Below are positions 1 through 8,043 of a stretch of DNA of 14,948 bases, piece after piece. The notes below the pieces were generated by a model, which saw nothing but the letters and a program-made list of their open reading frames with translations, searched no databases and was not told the DNA's origin. Source of the stretch: Kiritimatiellia bacterium (GTDB taxonomy: Bacteria > Verrucomicrobiota > Kiritimatiellia > RFP12 > UBA1067); assembly GCA_024405335.1 (NCBI GenBank), contig JAKSOX010000028.1, positions 1-14,948 of the forward strand, read 5' to 3'. Numbering within the stretch: position 1 is the first letter of the stretch; every line of letters starts with the position of its first letter. The position numbers and the translations under genes were made by a program.

Positions 1-2037
1 CGCGCTGTCCATGCACGACTTGAGCTGTCCGAGCAGATCGAACGCCGTCTCCCCCTTCAGCGCGGCGGCGAGATCGCCCGGCTGAGGCGCGTCGTCGTCC
101 CGTTTCCTGAACTCGGGGAACTTTTGGTCGTACAGCCCGGCCACCGTCGTGCGCATTTCCTCCAGTTTGCCGCCCAGCTCCGGATCGGCGTCCAGGGCCG
201 TCAGCATCACGAAGGCGAGCACCTGCCCGCGCAGACCGGGGTCGCTTCCGATTTCCCGCACGGCGTTCTGGTCGCCGCGCTCCAGGATCCGGCCCGCGAT
301 TTCGTTCAGCTTTTCCCAGAGGTCGTGCGTGCCGCGGACGCGGCCGAGGTCGCCCATCAGCCGCATTCCGTCTTCGGACGACACGAAGTCGGCAGCCAGT
401 TTCGCCGTCGCCATGGAGAAGGCCTTGTCGCCCGTCACGGCCTTCATCAGCGCGCCGGCGACCGCCTTGCTCACGCCGACCTTCAGAAGATCCGCCAGCT
501 CCTTCACTTTCGCCAGGAAACGATCGGCGGCGTCCTGCGCTTCCTCGACGCTCCGGGCGGACTTCATCTTCTCGCGGACGAAGTCCGTGTTGACGCTGTC
601 CGCCAGATCGCCGAGTTCGGCCTTGAGCTTGTTCTCGAGGTCCTGGAACTTCTCGTCGACGCCCCTGTTCAGTGCTTCGCGGTTCAGCGCGGAATCCTGG
701 ACGAACTGGTCGAACTGCTCGAGAATCCGGCTCAGGCCGCTGGAATCGCCGGCGGCGAGGGCGACGCGCGCGAGGGCGCAGTCCATTGCGGCCGTCCCGA
801 CGAACGCCGACACCAGCCGGGCGTCGTCGGTGCGCGCGGACAGCACGTGCTTCAGCGCCAGGTCGCAGACGACGCGCCGGAGGTCGGCGTCGTCCGCGCC
901 CGGACCGCCGGGCGGCGGAAGCTTCGCCGCGTTGGTCATCTGCTTGCGGTAGGCGTCTTTGACGTTTTCCAGGAAGGATTTGAAATTCGCCCCGGTGAAC
1001 GCCTGCGCCAACTTCGCGTCCCCCATCAGCCCGAGATTCCGCACCACCGTGCGCACGGTCCACGGCTTCGCCGGATGCGAGTTGACCGTCTCGGCGACTT
1101 TGCCGCAGTGACGGTCCCACGCCGTCGCGAGATCCCGCTCGACGTCCGCGCCCAGAAGTCGCGCGGGCACGCCGTCCAGCCGGTTGAGCAAATCGAAAAG
1201 CTCCTGCGGCTCGCCGGCGTGGAGTCCGGGATGGTCGAGGAGGAACTTCAGCATCCGGAAAGTTCCCGCATGCATCACATTCGGGCGCGTGAAGGCCGCA
1301 TACGACGCCAGCGGCGAACGCAGCAGCCCGAGCGCGTCGTTCCTCGGGACGCTTCGATCCCCGAGAAAGCGGTCCAGCTGCTCCAGCAGCCCCATCATCC
1401 CATCCTGGACGCGATTCTTCGCGTCCTGAAGGTCGACGCCCGGATCGCGCACGAGCTCCCGCGCCAGATTGCGGGCGAAGCCGTCCAGCAGATTTCTCAG
1501 CGCGGCGGCGGTGTCCTCGTCGAGCGCGTGCTTTTCGACCAGGCCGGCGAAGGATTCCCCCACGTCGGCGTCGTCCAGCGCCTCGTTGGCCAGCGGATTG
1601 GCGCGCTCAAGGGCCTGGGCGCGCGAAGCGTCCACCGTCTCGATCGCCCGCATCACCAGGCAGATGCGCCGCGCCGTGAGCGGTTTCCCGGAGGTGACGT
1701 TGCCGTCGGCGTCCAGCTTGTAGTCGCCGAGTTTCAGGTGCTTGAGCACGGCCCGCGGAATCGTCACCACGCCGCGTTCGGTGAAGTGCGCCTGCACCTG
1801 GCGGAGAAACTCCTTGCGGACCTTGTTGTTCTCCGCGATCGAGAGGCGCATCTCCTCGTCGGTGGGGTTGCGCCAGCGCCGATACGCGTCCCGCTTCGCG
1901 CTGCCGCGCAGTTCCGACCCGTCCTCGCCGAACACGATCGCCGCGTTTTCGCCGCGCGCCGCGGCGGCCGCGTTCTCGCCCTGCCCGGCGGCGTAGTTCC
2001 GCGCCACCGTTCCAAACCGCTCAAGTCCGCTCGTCAT
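1..2037 (-). CDS. Large alpha-helical protein of unknown function (N-terminal 679 residues, cut by window edge)
   Basis: I do not recognise this protein. The minus strand is open without a stop from the ATG at 2037 to base 1, giving 679 residues, and the stop lies outside the window. The start is set by AAGGAGG at 2044-2050, six bases upstream; a second in-frame ATG at 2043 abuts that site and is less likely. There is no signal peptide and no strong membrane segment. The sequence is rich in Ala, Leu, Asp, Glu, Lys and Arg and reads as almost entirely helical. Near residues 110-125 is a compact segment with GKPLTARR. A Pro/Gly-rich linker (KLPPPGGPG) lies near residue 375, and helices with coiled-coil character near 460-520. 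Codon use matches the other real genes, and the opposite-strand ORF here is Arg/His-rich shadow. It is transcribed divergently from glgB. A cytosolic scaffold or an unconventionally secreted effector are both possible; nothing seen decides this. The reading frame is well supported; the function is unknown. Confidence 0.8.
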   Translation of the reverse strand, partial: MTSGLERFGTVARNYAAGQGENAAAAARGENAAIVFGEDGSELRGSAKRDAYRRWRNPTDEEMRLSIAENNKVRKEFLRQVQAHFTERGVVTIPRAVLKHLKLGDYKLDADGNVTSGKPLTARRICLVMRAIETVDASRAQALERANPLANEALDDADVGESFAGLVEKHALDEDTAAALRNLLDGFARNLARELVRDPGVDLQDAKNRVQDGMMGLLEQLDRFLGDRSVPRNDALGLLRSPLASYAAFTRPNVMHAGTFRMLKFLLDHPGLHAGEPQELFDLLNRLDGVPARLLGADVERDLATAWDRHCGKVAETVNSHPAKPWTVRTVVRNLGLMGDAKLAQAFTGANFKSFLENVKDAYRKQMTNAAKLPPPGGPGADDADLRRVVCDLALKHVLSARTDDARLVSAFVGTAAMDCALARVALAAGDSSGLSRILEQFDQFVQDSALNREALNRGVDEKFQDLENKLKAELGDLADSVNTDFVREKMKSARSVEEAQDAADRFLAKVKELADLLKVGVSKAVAGALMKAVTGDKAFSMATAKLAADFVSSEDGMRLMGDLGRVRGTHDLWEKLNEIAGRILERGDQNAVREIGSDPGLRGQVLAFVMLTALDADPELGGKLEEMRTTVAGLYDQKFPEFRKRDDDAPQPGDLAAALKGETAFDLLGQLKSCMDSA

Positions 2038-2043
2038 CTCCAT

Positions 2044-2050
2044 CCTCCTT
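2044..2050 (-). promoter_or_regulatory. Ribosome binding site of the helical-protein gene
   Basis: On the minus strand this reads AAGGAGG, a full anti-SD match, six bases before the ATG at 2037. It decides the start in favour of 2037 over the in-frame ATG at 2043, which directly touches the site. Confidence 0.75.
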
Positions 2051-2143
2051 CGTTTCCCGGCTCGCGCCTTTCGCCGCCGTTCACCTCTTTATACGGTTTC
2101 GGACGCAAAAGGTTACAGATTGATTTCGCCGTCATCCCGTGGA

Positions 2144-2164
2144 CGCGGTGAATCGTTCACCGCG
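2144..2164. repeat. Perfect inverted repeat, candidate operator or 5' hairpin
   Basis: The arms CGCGGTGAA (2144-2152) and TTCACCGCG (2156-2164) are exact reverse complements separated by TCG. If the minus-strand promoter at 2177-2206 starts transcription near 2170, the repeat covers about +6 to +26 of that transcript. That is a usual place for a repressor roadblock, or it would form a stem at the very 5' end of a leader of about 130 nt. No run of T follows on either strand, so it is not an intrinsic terminator. The inverted repeat is certain; its role is inferred. Confidence 0.6.
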
Positions 2165-2176
2165 CCAACGTCCAGT

Positions 2177-2206
2177 ATGATACCATCCTTTGCCTTCGCG
2201 CGTCAA
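2177..2206 (-). promoter_or_regulatory. Sigma-70-type promoter for the helical-protein gene
   Basis: On the minus strand there is a -35 TTGACG (2206-2201, five of six consensus bases), an 18-bp spacer and a -10 TATCAT (2182-2177) preceded by TGG, giving an extended -10. Predicted start is near 2170, leaving a leader of roughly 130 nt before the ATG at 2037. A second weaker -10-like TATAAA (2093-2088) lacks a good -35. Confidence 0.55.
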
Positions 2207-2354
2207 TGGCGCTTGGCGAAACACCTTCGGAGGAATCGTCCATTGGGAGCCGATGGGTGTGGCCCATTCCGCCGGCCCGTGGCAGGTGGAATGCGGGGCT
2301 GTTTCTCGCGTGGGCGCGGAATGCAAACGTCTGGCGATGTTCCAGCCGGAGTTG

Positions 2355-2363
2355 TGCTATAAT
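2355..2363 (+). promoter_or_regulatory. Extended -10 promoter of glgB, predicted leaderless
   Basis: TGCTATAAT is a perfect extended -10 element. With normal spacing, transcription would start at about 2369-2371, at or within two bases of the ATG at 2371. No convincing -35 is seen 16-18 bp upstream (bases near 2334-2341), which extended -10 promoters tolerate. No Shine-Dalgarno sequence precedes the ATG, consistent with a leaderless message. The in-frame ATG at 2362 lies inside the -10 box and could not be used from this promoter. Confidence 0.55.
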
Positions 2364-2370
2364 GCGCGAC

Positions 2371-4389
2371 ATGAAGAAACCGCATCTGCTGGATGATCCA
2401 TGCCTTGCGCCGTACGCGGAGGCCGTTCTCGGCCGCAAACGCCGCGCCGACGACTTGGCCGCGCGCCTTGCGGGTTCGGCGGACGCTCGCGCGCTCGCCG
2501 ATTGGGCGAGCGCGCACGAATACTACGGGCTCCACCGCGTGGAGCGCGGCTGGGTTTTCCGCGAGTTCGCGCCCAACGCCACGGCGGTGTCGCTGGTGGG
2601 CGATTTTTCCGGGTGGGCGCTCGAGCCGCGTTTCGCGTTGCGCCGGATTGACGCGGAAGGCACGTGGGAAGGGCGCTTCCCCGCGTCCGCCTTCCGGCAC
2701 GGACAATTCTACCGGCTGGAAATGGCGTGGCCCGGCGGGCGCGGCGAACGCATCCCCGCCTACGCGCGCCGCGTGGTGCAGGATGCGCAGACGAATCTTT
2801 TCGCCGCCCAGGTGTGGGCCCCGGAGCCATACGTCTGGCGGAACGCGCCGCCGCGCGCAGCGAAGCGGCCGCGCATCTACGAGGCGCACGCGGGCATGGC
2901 GCTCGAGGAGCCCCGCGTGGGCACGTACGCGGAATTCCGCGACCGGATGCTCCCGCGCATCAAGGCGGCCGGCTACGACGTGGTCCAGCTGATGGCGGTG
3001 ATGGAGCATCCGTACTACGGCAGTTTCGGCTACCACGTTTCGAGCTTCTTCGCCGCCAGTTCGCGTTTCGGCACGCCCGAGGATCTCAAGTCGCTCGTGG
3101 ACGCCGCCCACGGCATGGGCCTGCGCGTGATCATGGATCTCGTCCACAGCCACGCGGTGAAGAACGAACGCGACGGCCTTTCCGCGTTCGACGGCACGGA
3201 GCACCTCTATTTCCACGCGGGCGCCAAGGGTCGGCACCGCGCCTGGGATTCGCGCTGCTTCGACTACGGCAAGACGAACGTGCTCCACTTCCTGCTGTCC
3301 AATTGCAGGTTCTGGCTCGACGAATACCGCTTCGACGGCTTCCGTTTCGACGGCGTCACGTCGATGCTCTACTGGGACCACGGCCTCGGCACCGCGTTCA
3401 CGGACTACGCGATGTATTTCAACGGCTCCGTGGACGACGACGCCTGGGCGTATCTCGCGCTCGCGAACCGCGTGATCCACGCGGTCCGTCCGGACGCGCT
3501 CGCGATCGCCGAGGACGTGAGCGGACTGCCCGGATGCGCGGCGCCGCCGGAGGACGGGGGGCTCGGTTTCGATTTCCGCATGGCGATGGGCGAGCCGGAC
3601 TACTGGTTCCGGCTCGCGGAGAAGACGCCGGACGAAGCGTGGGCGCCGTCCTCGATCTACCGGGCGCTCACCGACAAACGCGCCGAGGAGCGCGTCGTGT
3701 CCTACGTTGAAAGCCACGACCAGGCGCTCGTGGGCGGCAAATCGTTTCTCTTCCAGCTGGCGGATTCAGCGCTGTACGACGCGATGCGCGTGGACCAGTC
3801 GAATCCCGCGATCGACCGCGCGGTGGCGCTCCACAAAATGGCGCGACTCGCGACCTACGCGTTGTCGGGCGGGGCGTATCTCGCGTTCATGGGCAACGAA
3901 TTCGGCCATCCCGAATGGATCGACTTCCCGCGCGCCGAGAACGGCTGGAGCTTCGCGCACGCGCGCCGCCAGTGGAGTTTGCGCGACGATCCGTCGCTCA
4001 AGTTCAGGGGACTCGGCGATTTCGACGCGGCGATGACGCATCTGCGCGGCACGATGAGCTCGATCGAGGAGGCGGGCGCGAACGGCGACCGGCCCGTGCT
4101 GCTCGCGGCGCACGACGCGGACCAGGTGCTCGCGTTCATTCGCGGCGATCTGTTCTTCGCGTTCAATTTCAGCCCCGTGCGGTCGTACGCGGATTACGGC
4201 GTCATGGTGCCGCCGGGCGCGTACGAACGCGTGCTCGACACGGACGAGGTCCGTTTCGCGGGCCAGGGGCGCATCGCGCCGAAGCAGCGCTACGTGCCGC
4301 TGCTGACGCGGTCGGGCGACGAACTCGTCCAGCAAATCAAGTTGTATCTGCCCGCGCGCACCGCGCTCGTCGCGCGGAGAGTGCGGTGA
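2371..4389 (+). CDS. glgB: 1,4-alpha-glucan branching enzyme, GH13 subfamily 8 (eukaryote/Bacteroides type)
   Basis: The product (672 residues) transfers alpha-1,4-glucan chains to form alpha-1,6 branches in glycogen and acts in the cytoplasm. An N-terminal CBM48 covers about residues 45-140, followed by the GH13 barrel and a C-terminal beta domain ending in LYLPARTALV. The GH13 motifs are intact: DLVHSH at 256-261, FRFDGVTSMLY with nucleophile D327, AEDVSG with acid/base E381, and ESHDQALVGGK with D450. VHSHA, SMLYWDHG and GNEFGHPEWIDFPR mark it as the eukaryote/Bacteroides branch and not the E. coli-type GlgB. The start at 2371 is chosen because the product then begins as Bacteroides homologues do (DPCLAPYAEAVLGR close to the N-terminus); there is no Shine-Dalgarno site and the promoter appears to abut the ATG. 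It lies 38 bp ahead of a secreted glycan-active protein with no terminator between, so read-through is likely. No other glycogen gene is in the window. Confidence 0.95.
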   Translation: MKKPHLLDDPCLAPYAEAVLGRKRRADDLAARLAGSADARALADWASAHEYYGLHRVERGWVFREFAPNATAVSLVGDFSGWALEPRFALRRIDAEGTWEGRFPASAFRHGQFYRLEMAWPGGRGERIPAYARRVVQDAQTNLFAAQVWAPEPYVWRNAPPRAAKRPRIYEAHAGMALEEPRVGTYAEFRDRMLPRIKAAGYDVVQLMAVMEHPYYGSFGYHVSSFFAASSRFGTPEDLKSLVDAAHGMGLRVIMDLVHSHAVKNERDGLSAFDGTEHLYFHAGAKGRHRAWDSRCFDYGKTNVLHFLLSNCRFWLDEYRFDGFRFDGVTSMLYWDHGLGTAFTDYAMYFNGSVDDDAWAYLALANRVIHAVRPDALAIAEDVSGLPGCAAPPEDGGLGFDFRMAMGEPDYWFRLAEKTPDEAWAPSSIYRALTDKRAEERVVSYVESHDQALVGGKSFLFQLADSALYDAMRVDQSNPAIDRAVALHKMARLATYALSGGAYLAFMGNEFGHPEWIDFPRAENGWSFAHARRQWSLRDDPSLKFRGLGDFDAAMTHLRGTMSSIEEAGANGDRPVLLAAHDADQVLAFIRGDLFFAFNFSPVRSYADYGVMVPPGAYERVLDTDEVRFAGQGRIAPKQRYVPLLTRSGDELVQQIKLYLPARTALVARRVR

Positions 4390-4427
4390 AAGTTTCGCGG
4401 GGAGCGTCAGGAACGGAGCGAGAAGAG

Positions 4428-7400
4428 ATGGTAAAAATCGTGTGGGCGTTGGGTTGTTTTTCGGTTTTCGCGGCGTTCGGCGCGGCGGCGCCGCGCGTCG
4501 TTGGCGTGCCGCCGTGCTACGCGGTGCGCGACATGTGCCGCACGGCGGACGGCGAAATCCGCCACTACGGCCGCCGCGAAACGAACGGGCGCGCGCAGCG
4601 CGTGTATGTCGCTTCGCGCGACGGCGAGAACTGGACCGTGCATGTCGCCGATCCGCGCGATCCAGGCGCGATGGTGCAAAGCCCCTGGAGCGGCGACTGG
4701 ATCTGCTTCACGGGCATGGACCCCGTGACGCTCGTGCGCTCCAAGAAGGGCCCGGGCGACGTCGCCGCCGAGCGCGTCGCGATGCCGTGGAAGTCGCTGG
4801 AACTCCGGCAGTTGATTCCGCTCCGTTCGCGCAAGCGCTGGGTGGCCGCGTTCAGCGACGTGCTTTGCGACGCCGAGCGCGGCGGGCGCTACCATTCCAC
4901 CGTGTGCTGGTCGGACGACGACGGCCGCACCTGGAAGCGCGTAGACCTCGCGCCCGTGCCGGGCGTGCCGCGCCTGAGCCCCGGCGACAAGCGGCCGCAC
5001 TGGTTTTCGGACGGCTGCGAACCTTCCGTGGCGGAACTCGCGGACGGCACGCTCAAGCTCGTGGTGCGCACGAGCGGCGAACACGCCGCGTTCTACGAAT
5101 CGCGCGACGGCGGCGAAACGTGGAGCGAGGGCCGTCCCGACCCGGCGTTCTGGCAGGCGAACACGATGCCGTATTTCTTCCGTCTGCGCGACGGGCGGCT
5201 GCTTTTCATCTGGAACAACACCGCGATGCTGCCGACGCTGGGGCTCGAGAACTACCCCGAACTCGGCGAGGGGGAGCGGTCCGGGCAGTGGGAGACGGTG
5301 TTCACGAACCGCGACGCGCTCCACGCGGCAATCTCCGACGACGACGGCAATACTTGGCGGGGCTTCCGCGAGCTGATCCTGAACCCCGTGCGCAACGCGA
5401 GCGACTTCCGCGAACTCGGCGCGGGCGCGGGCGAGGAACACGACAAAAGCGTCCACCAGACGCAGGCGCTCGAGCTGGACGACGGCACGGTGCTGCTGGC
5501 CTGCGGGCAAAACGCCGCCGCGCGGCGTTTCGTGAAGTTCGACCCCGACTGGCTGCTGGAAACCGCGCGCCGTGAGGATTTCAGCCGCGGTCTGGAGGCG
5601 ATTTCGCACCACCTTTTCGTGAAGTCGCTTTCGGGCGGCTGGCGCGGGCGCGACATGGGCCATTGCGCCTGGGAGCGCGTGCCGGGCGCGCTGCTCGTGC
5701 GCGAACCGGAAACTGGCCGGGGCACGAACCGCCAGTGCCTGCAGGTGTGCCGCATCCGCGATCCGCGTCTCGTGTCGGACCGCCAGGGCGCGGCGTGGAA
5801 CTTCCCCGCCGCGCGCCGCGGGCGCGTGGAACTCGAATGCCGCGTGGACGGCGCGGGGTTCCGCCTTTCGCTGTCGGACCACTGGTTCAATCCGTGCGAC
5901 GAAACGTCGCCCGGACGCAGTCCGTTCACGCGCGCGTTCACGGCGGCGGATCTTCCCGCCGGCCAGTGGCATCGGCTCGCGGTGGAGTGGGACGAAGACG
6001 CCGGCGTCGGATTCGTCGCCGTGGACGGCGTCCACGTGGCCTCCCAGGAACTCGCGGGCCGGCCGAAGTTCGGCCTTTCCTATCTGCATTTGCAGGCGCT
6101 GGCCGACGGCCACGACCCTCAGGGCGCGTATTTCCGTTCGTTCGACATGACCGCGCTGCCGCGCTTCGCGCCGTCCGTGACCGTGGTGGACGCCGCCACC
6201 GGCGCGCGCGCCGACGACGTGAAGGCGTCGCTCGCGGGCGTCGCCGCGGACACGTGGTCGGTCGCCTTGGCGTCCTCCACCACCAACGACCGCGCGCTCG
6301 CGGTGCGCGTGGCGTGGCCCGTGGCGGGCAAGGGCGGAATCACGTGGTGGACGTCGCCGTGCGCCGCCGAAACGCTTGCCGCCGGCGCGGGCGAACGGTA
6401 CGCTGGCGACGCCGTGGAGGCCGGCCGGGGAACGCTCGCGAAATGGCCGCTCGCCGTGGCGGAAACGGTTGACGGCGGGGCGTTCGCGCTTGCGTTCGAC
6501 CCCTGGTTTCCCGCGGTGGCGCGCTTCGGGTGCGATCCCGCCGCGCGCACGGCGTTCGCCGATTTCGATGTGGCGCTCACGCGCGAGGCGCCCAAGGCCG
6601 AGTTGCGCGTGGCGCGTTTCGCCGCCCCGCGCGGTTTCCGCGGCGCGATGGCCGACTGGCGCCGCCGGCACGCGGACCTCTTCCGCGTGCGCGTCGAAAA
6701 GTGGGGCGTCTGGATGCCGTTCGCGCGGATCAGCGAGGTTGCGGGCTGGGAGGACTTTTCGTTCGCGTACAAGGAGGGGGACAACGAACCCGACTGGGAC
6801 GACGCCCACGGCGTGTACACGTTCCACTACACGGAGCCGTGCACCTACTGGATGGACGTGGCGGGTCCCACCAATTCCTACACGCTCGCCGATTGCGCGC
6901 GCATGGCCGAAAAGCGCTGCGCCGAATTGCGGGCGATGAAGGCCGTTCCGCAGGACCGCGGCTCGCGGCTCGCCGCCGCGTGGGCGGACGCGGTGATCCA
7001 CGACGCCGCCGGAAAGCCCGTCGGCTCCATCCACGACGTGCCGTGGTGCCGCGGCGCGGTGTGGTGCTACAACTCCGCGCCCGACCAGCCGGGACCGTGG
7101 CGCGCGTGGGACGCGCACTTCCCGCCCGAAGCGTTCAGGCGCCGCCACGCGAAGCCGTTCCCGGCCGGCGTCGACGGCGAATACGTCGATTCCGCGGAAC
7201 TCTACGTCACGGTGCCGCTCGATTTCAATCGCGCGCATTTCGCGGGCATGAAAACGCCGCTCACCTGGGAACCGAAGACGAAGCGCCCCGCCGTGTTCAA
7301 GGGCATGATCGCCTACGAGTACGTGCGGCGGGTGGCGGAGCGCGTGCACGCGCGCGGGCGCCTTTCGATGGCGAACGGCACGCCGCTCAAATGGTGGTTC

Positions 7401-8042
7401 CTCGCGCCGTGGCTCGACGTGCTCGGCAGCGAGACGGACTGGTGCGACTGGCGCGGCGGCAAACGCGCGTGGACGCCGCCGTCCGCCGAGGAGTTCCTGC
7501 TGTGGCGCGGGATGGCGGGCCGCAAGCCGTTCTGCTTCCTGATGAACACGGATTTCTCGGTTTTGGGGGACGACGGAGTGCGCAAGTATTTCGAGCGTTC
7601 GATCGCCTACGGCTGCTTCCCGGGATTTTTCAGCGCGGACGCCGCGACGAGCCAGTATTTCAAGAATCCTTCGCTGTACAACCGCGACCGGCCGCTCTTC
7701 AAGAAGTACATGCCGATCGCGAAGTCGCTCGCGGAGGCGGGTTGGCGCGACGTGAACCAGGTGCTTTCCGCGGACGATCCGGCGATCGCGTGCGAACAGT
7801 TCGGCGCGCGCGGCGGCAAATGCTTCGCGACGGTGTTCAACCCCGCGTCCGAAGCGCGCGCGGTGGTGCTGCGCCGCAAGGACGGCGGGCTCGGCCCGAC
7901 GCGCGAGCTCGTCACGGGCGGCGAGTGGGCGTGGACGCCGGAACGGACGGGTCCGGCGGCCGAGGCGACGGTGCGGATCGTTCTGCCGCCGGAAACGCTG
8001 CGCGTCGTGGCGTTCGGGAAATTCGAAGAAAAAGGAGAATGA
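4428..8042 (+). CDS. Secreted BNR-propeller protein with LamG-like and glycosidase-like C-terminal domains
   Basis: The product (1204 residues) starts with a Sec signal peptide (cleavage near 18-21), which fixes the start at 4428; GGAG (4415-4418) and AGAAGAG (4421-4427) serve as ribosome site. Residues about 25-430 form a sialidase-superfamily propeller with Asp-boxes SDDDGRTW (162-169), SRDGGETW (225-232) and SDDDGNTW (303-310). Residues about 455-580 look like a concanavalin/LamG sandwich. Residues 585-750 look like a beta-sandwich of the kind that precedes glycosidase barrels, and about 755-1130 look like a (beta/alpha)8 barrel (WGVWMPF at 759) with a beta cap to the end. Candidate catalytic acids are D916, E918 and D921 in VDGEYVDS, and E1002 or D1004 in LGSETDW. 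The arrangement recalls clan GH-D or GH101/GH129-like enzymes, but I cannot name a family. Sialidase activity is not shown: no clear FRIP motif or arginine triad was identified. Its TGA is one base from the next ATG. The ORF is near certain; enzyme function is inferred from fold-like features. Confidence 0.88.
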   Translation: MVKIVWALGCFSVFAAFGAAAPRVVGVPPCYAVRDMCRTADGEIRHYGRRETNGRAQRVYVASRDGENWTVHVADPRDPGAMVQSPWSGDWICFTGMDPVTLVRSKKGPGDVAAERVAMPWKSLELRQLIPLRSRKRWVAAFSDVLCDAERGGRYHSTVCWSDDDGRTWKRVDLAPVPGVPRLSPGDKRPHWFSDGCEPSVAELADGTLKLVVRTSGEHAAFYESRDGGETWSEGRPDPAFWQANTMPYFFRLRDGRLLFIWNNTAMLPTLGLENYPELGEGERSGQWETVFTNRDALHAAISDDDGNTWRGFRELILNPVRNASDFRELGAGAGEEHDKSVHQTQALELDDGTVLLACGQNAAARRFVKFDPDWLLETARREDFSRGLEAISHHLFVKSLSGGWRGRDMGHCAWERVPGALLVREPETGRGTNRQCLQVCRIRDPRLVSDRQGAAWNFPAARRGRVELECRVDGAGFRLSLSDHWFNPCDETSPGRSPFTRAFTAADLPAGQWHRLAVEWDEDAGVGFVAVDGVHVASQELAGRPKFGLSYLHLQALADGHDPQGAYFRSFDMTALPRFAPSVTVVDAATGARADDVKASLAGVAADTWSVALASSTTNDRALAVRVAWPVAGKGGITWWTSPCAAETLAAGAGERYAGDAVEAGRGTLAKWPLAVAETVDGGAFALAFDPWFPAVARFGCDPAARTAFADFDVALTREAPKAELRVARFAAPRGFRGAMADWRRRHADLFRVRVEKWGVWMPFARISEVAGWEDFSFAYKEGDNEPDWDDAHGVYTFHYTEPCTYWMDVAGPTNSYTLADCARMAEKRCAELRAMKAVPQDRGSRLAAAWADAVIHDAAGKPVGSIHDVPWCRGAVWCYNSAPDQPGPWRAWDAHFPPEAFRRRHAKPFPAGVDGEYVDSAELYVTVPLDFNRAHFAGMKTPLTWEPKTKRPAVFKGMIAYEYVRRVAERVHARGRLSMANGTPLKWWFLAPWLDVLGSETDWCDWRGGKRAWTPPSAEEFLLWRGMAGRKPFCFLMNTDFSVLGDDGVRKYFERSIAYGCFPGFFSADAATSQYFKNPSLYNRDRPLFKKYMPIAKSLAEAGWRDVNQVLSADDPAIACEQFGARGGKCFATVFNPASEARAVVLRRKDGGLGPTRELVTGGEWAWTPERTGPAAEATVRIVLPPETLRVVAFGKFEEKGE
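8032..8037 (+). promoter_or_regulatory. Ribosome binding site inside the preceding gene's last codons
   Basis: AGGAGA-type sequence (within AAAGGAGAA) overlaps the final codons of the upstream gene, which stops at 8042; the next ATG is at 8044. The one-base gap implies translational coupling of the two BNR proteins. Confidence 0.65.
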
Positions 8043-8043
8043 C

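Larger units (their letters stand above)
2038..2370. other. Divergent intergenic control region
   Basis: This stretch of 333 bp separates the minus-strand helical-protein gene from glgB. It holds a minus-strand promoter (2177-2206), a perfect inverted repeat (2144-2164), an extended -10 for glgB (2355-2363), and two weaker inverted repeats: ATGGG/CCCAT at 2253-2257 and 2263-2267, and CATTCC/GGAATG at 2265-2270 and 2288-2293 (with an inner GCC/GGC). The glgB frame stays open back to 2206, but that extension does not resemble the N-terminus of branching enzymes. I see no gene, known riboswitch or T-tailed terminator here. Confidence 0.6.

Noticed and set aside
124..2151. Long plus-strand frame opposite the helical-protein gene
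   Set aside because: Its product is His/Arg/Val-rich with no coherent motifs, while the minus strand here has a strong ribosome site, a promoter and normal codon use. It is an antisense shadow caused by high GC.
2253..2293. Stem-loops in the intergenic region as terminators or a riboswitch
   Set aside because: The stems are short (5-6 bp), no T-run follows on either strand, and no known riboswitch core is recognisable.
2206..2370. Upstream in-frame extension of glgB
   Set aside because: The added 55 residues do not resemble branching-enzyme N-termini, and the region contains the promoter; the start at 2371 fits homologues.
4428..4460. Lipobox-like ALGC in the signal peptide of the 1204-residue protein
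   Set aside because: The Cys is at residue 10, leaving too short a hydrophobic stretch before it, and the hydrophobic core continues beyond it. A type I signal peptide is the better reading.
4428..5700. Annotation of the propeller as a true sialidase
   Set aside because: Asp-boxes show the propeller fold only. I could not identify the FRIP motif, the arginine triad or the catalytic Tyr/Glu of sialidases.
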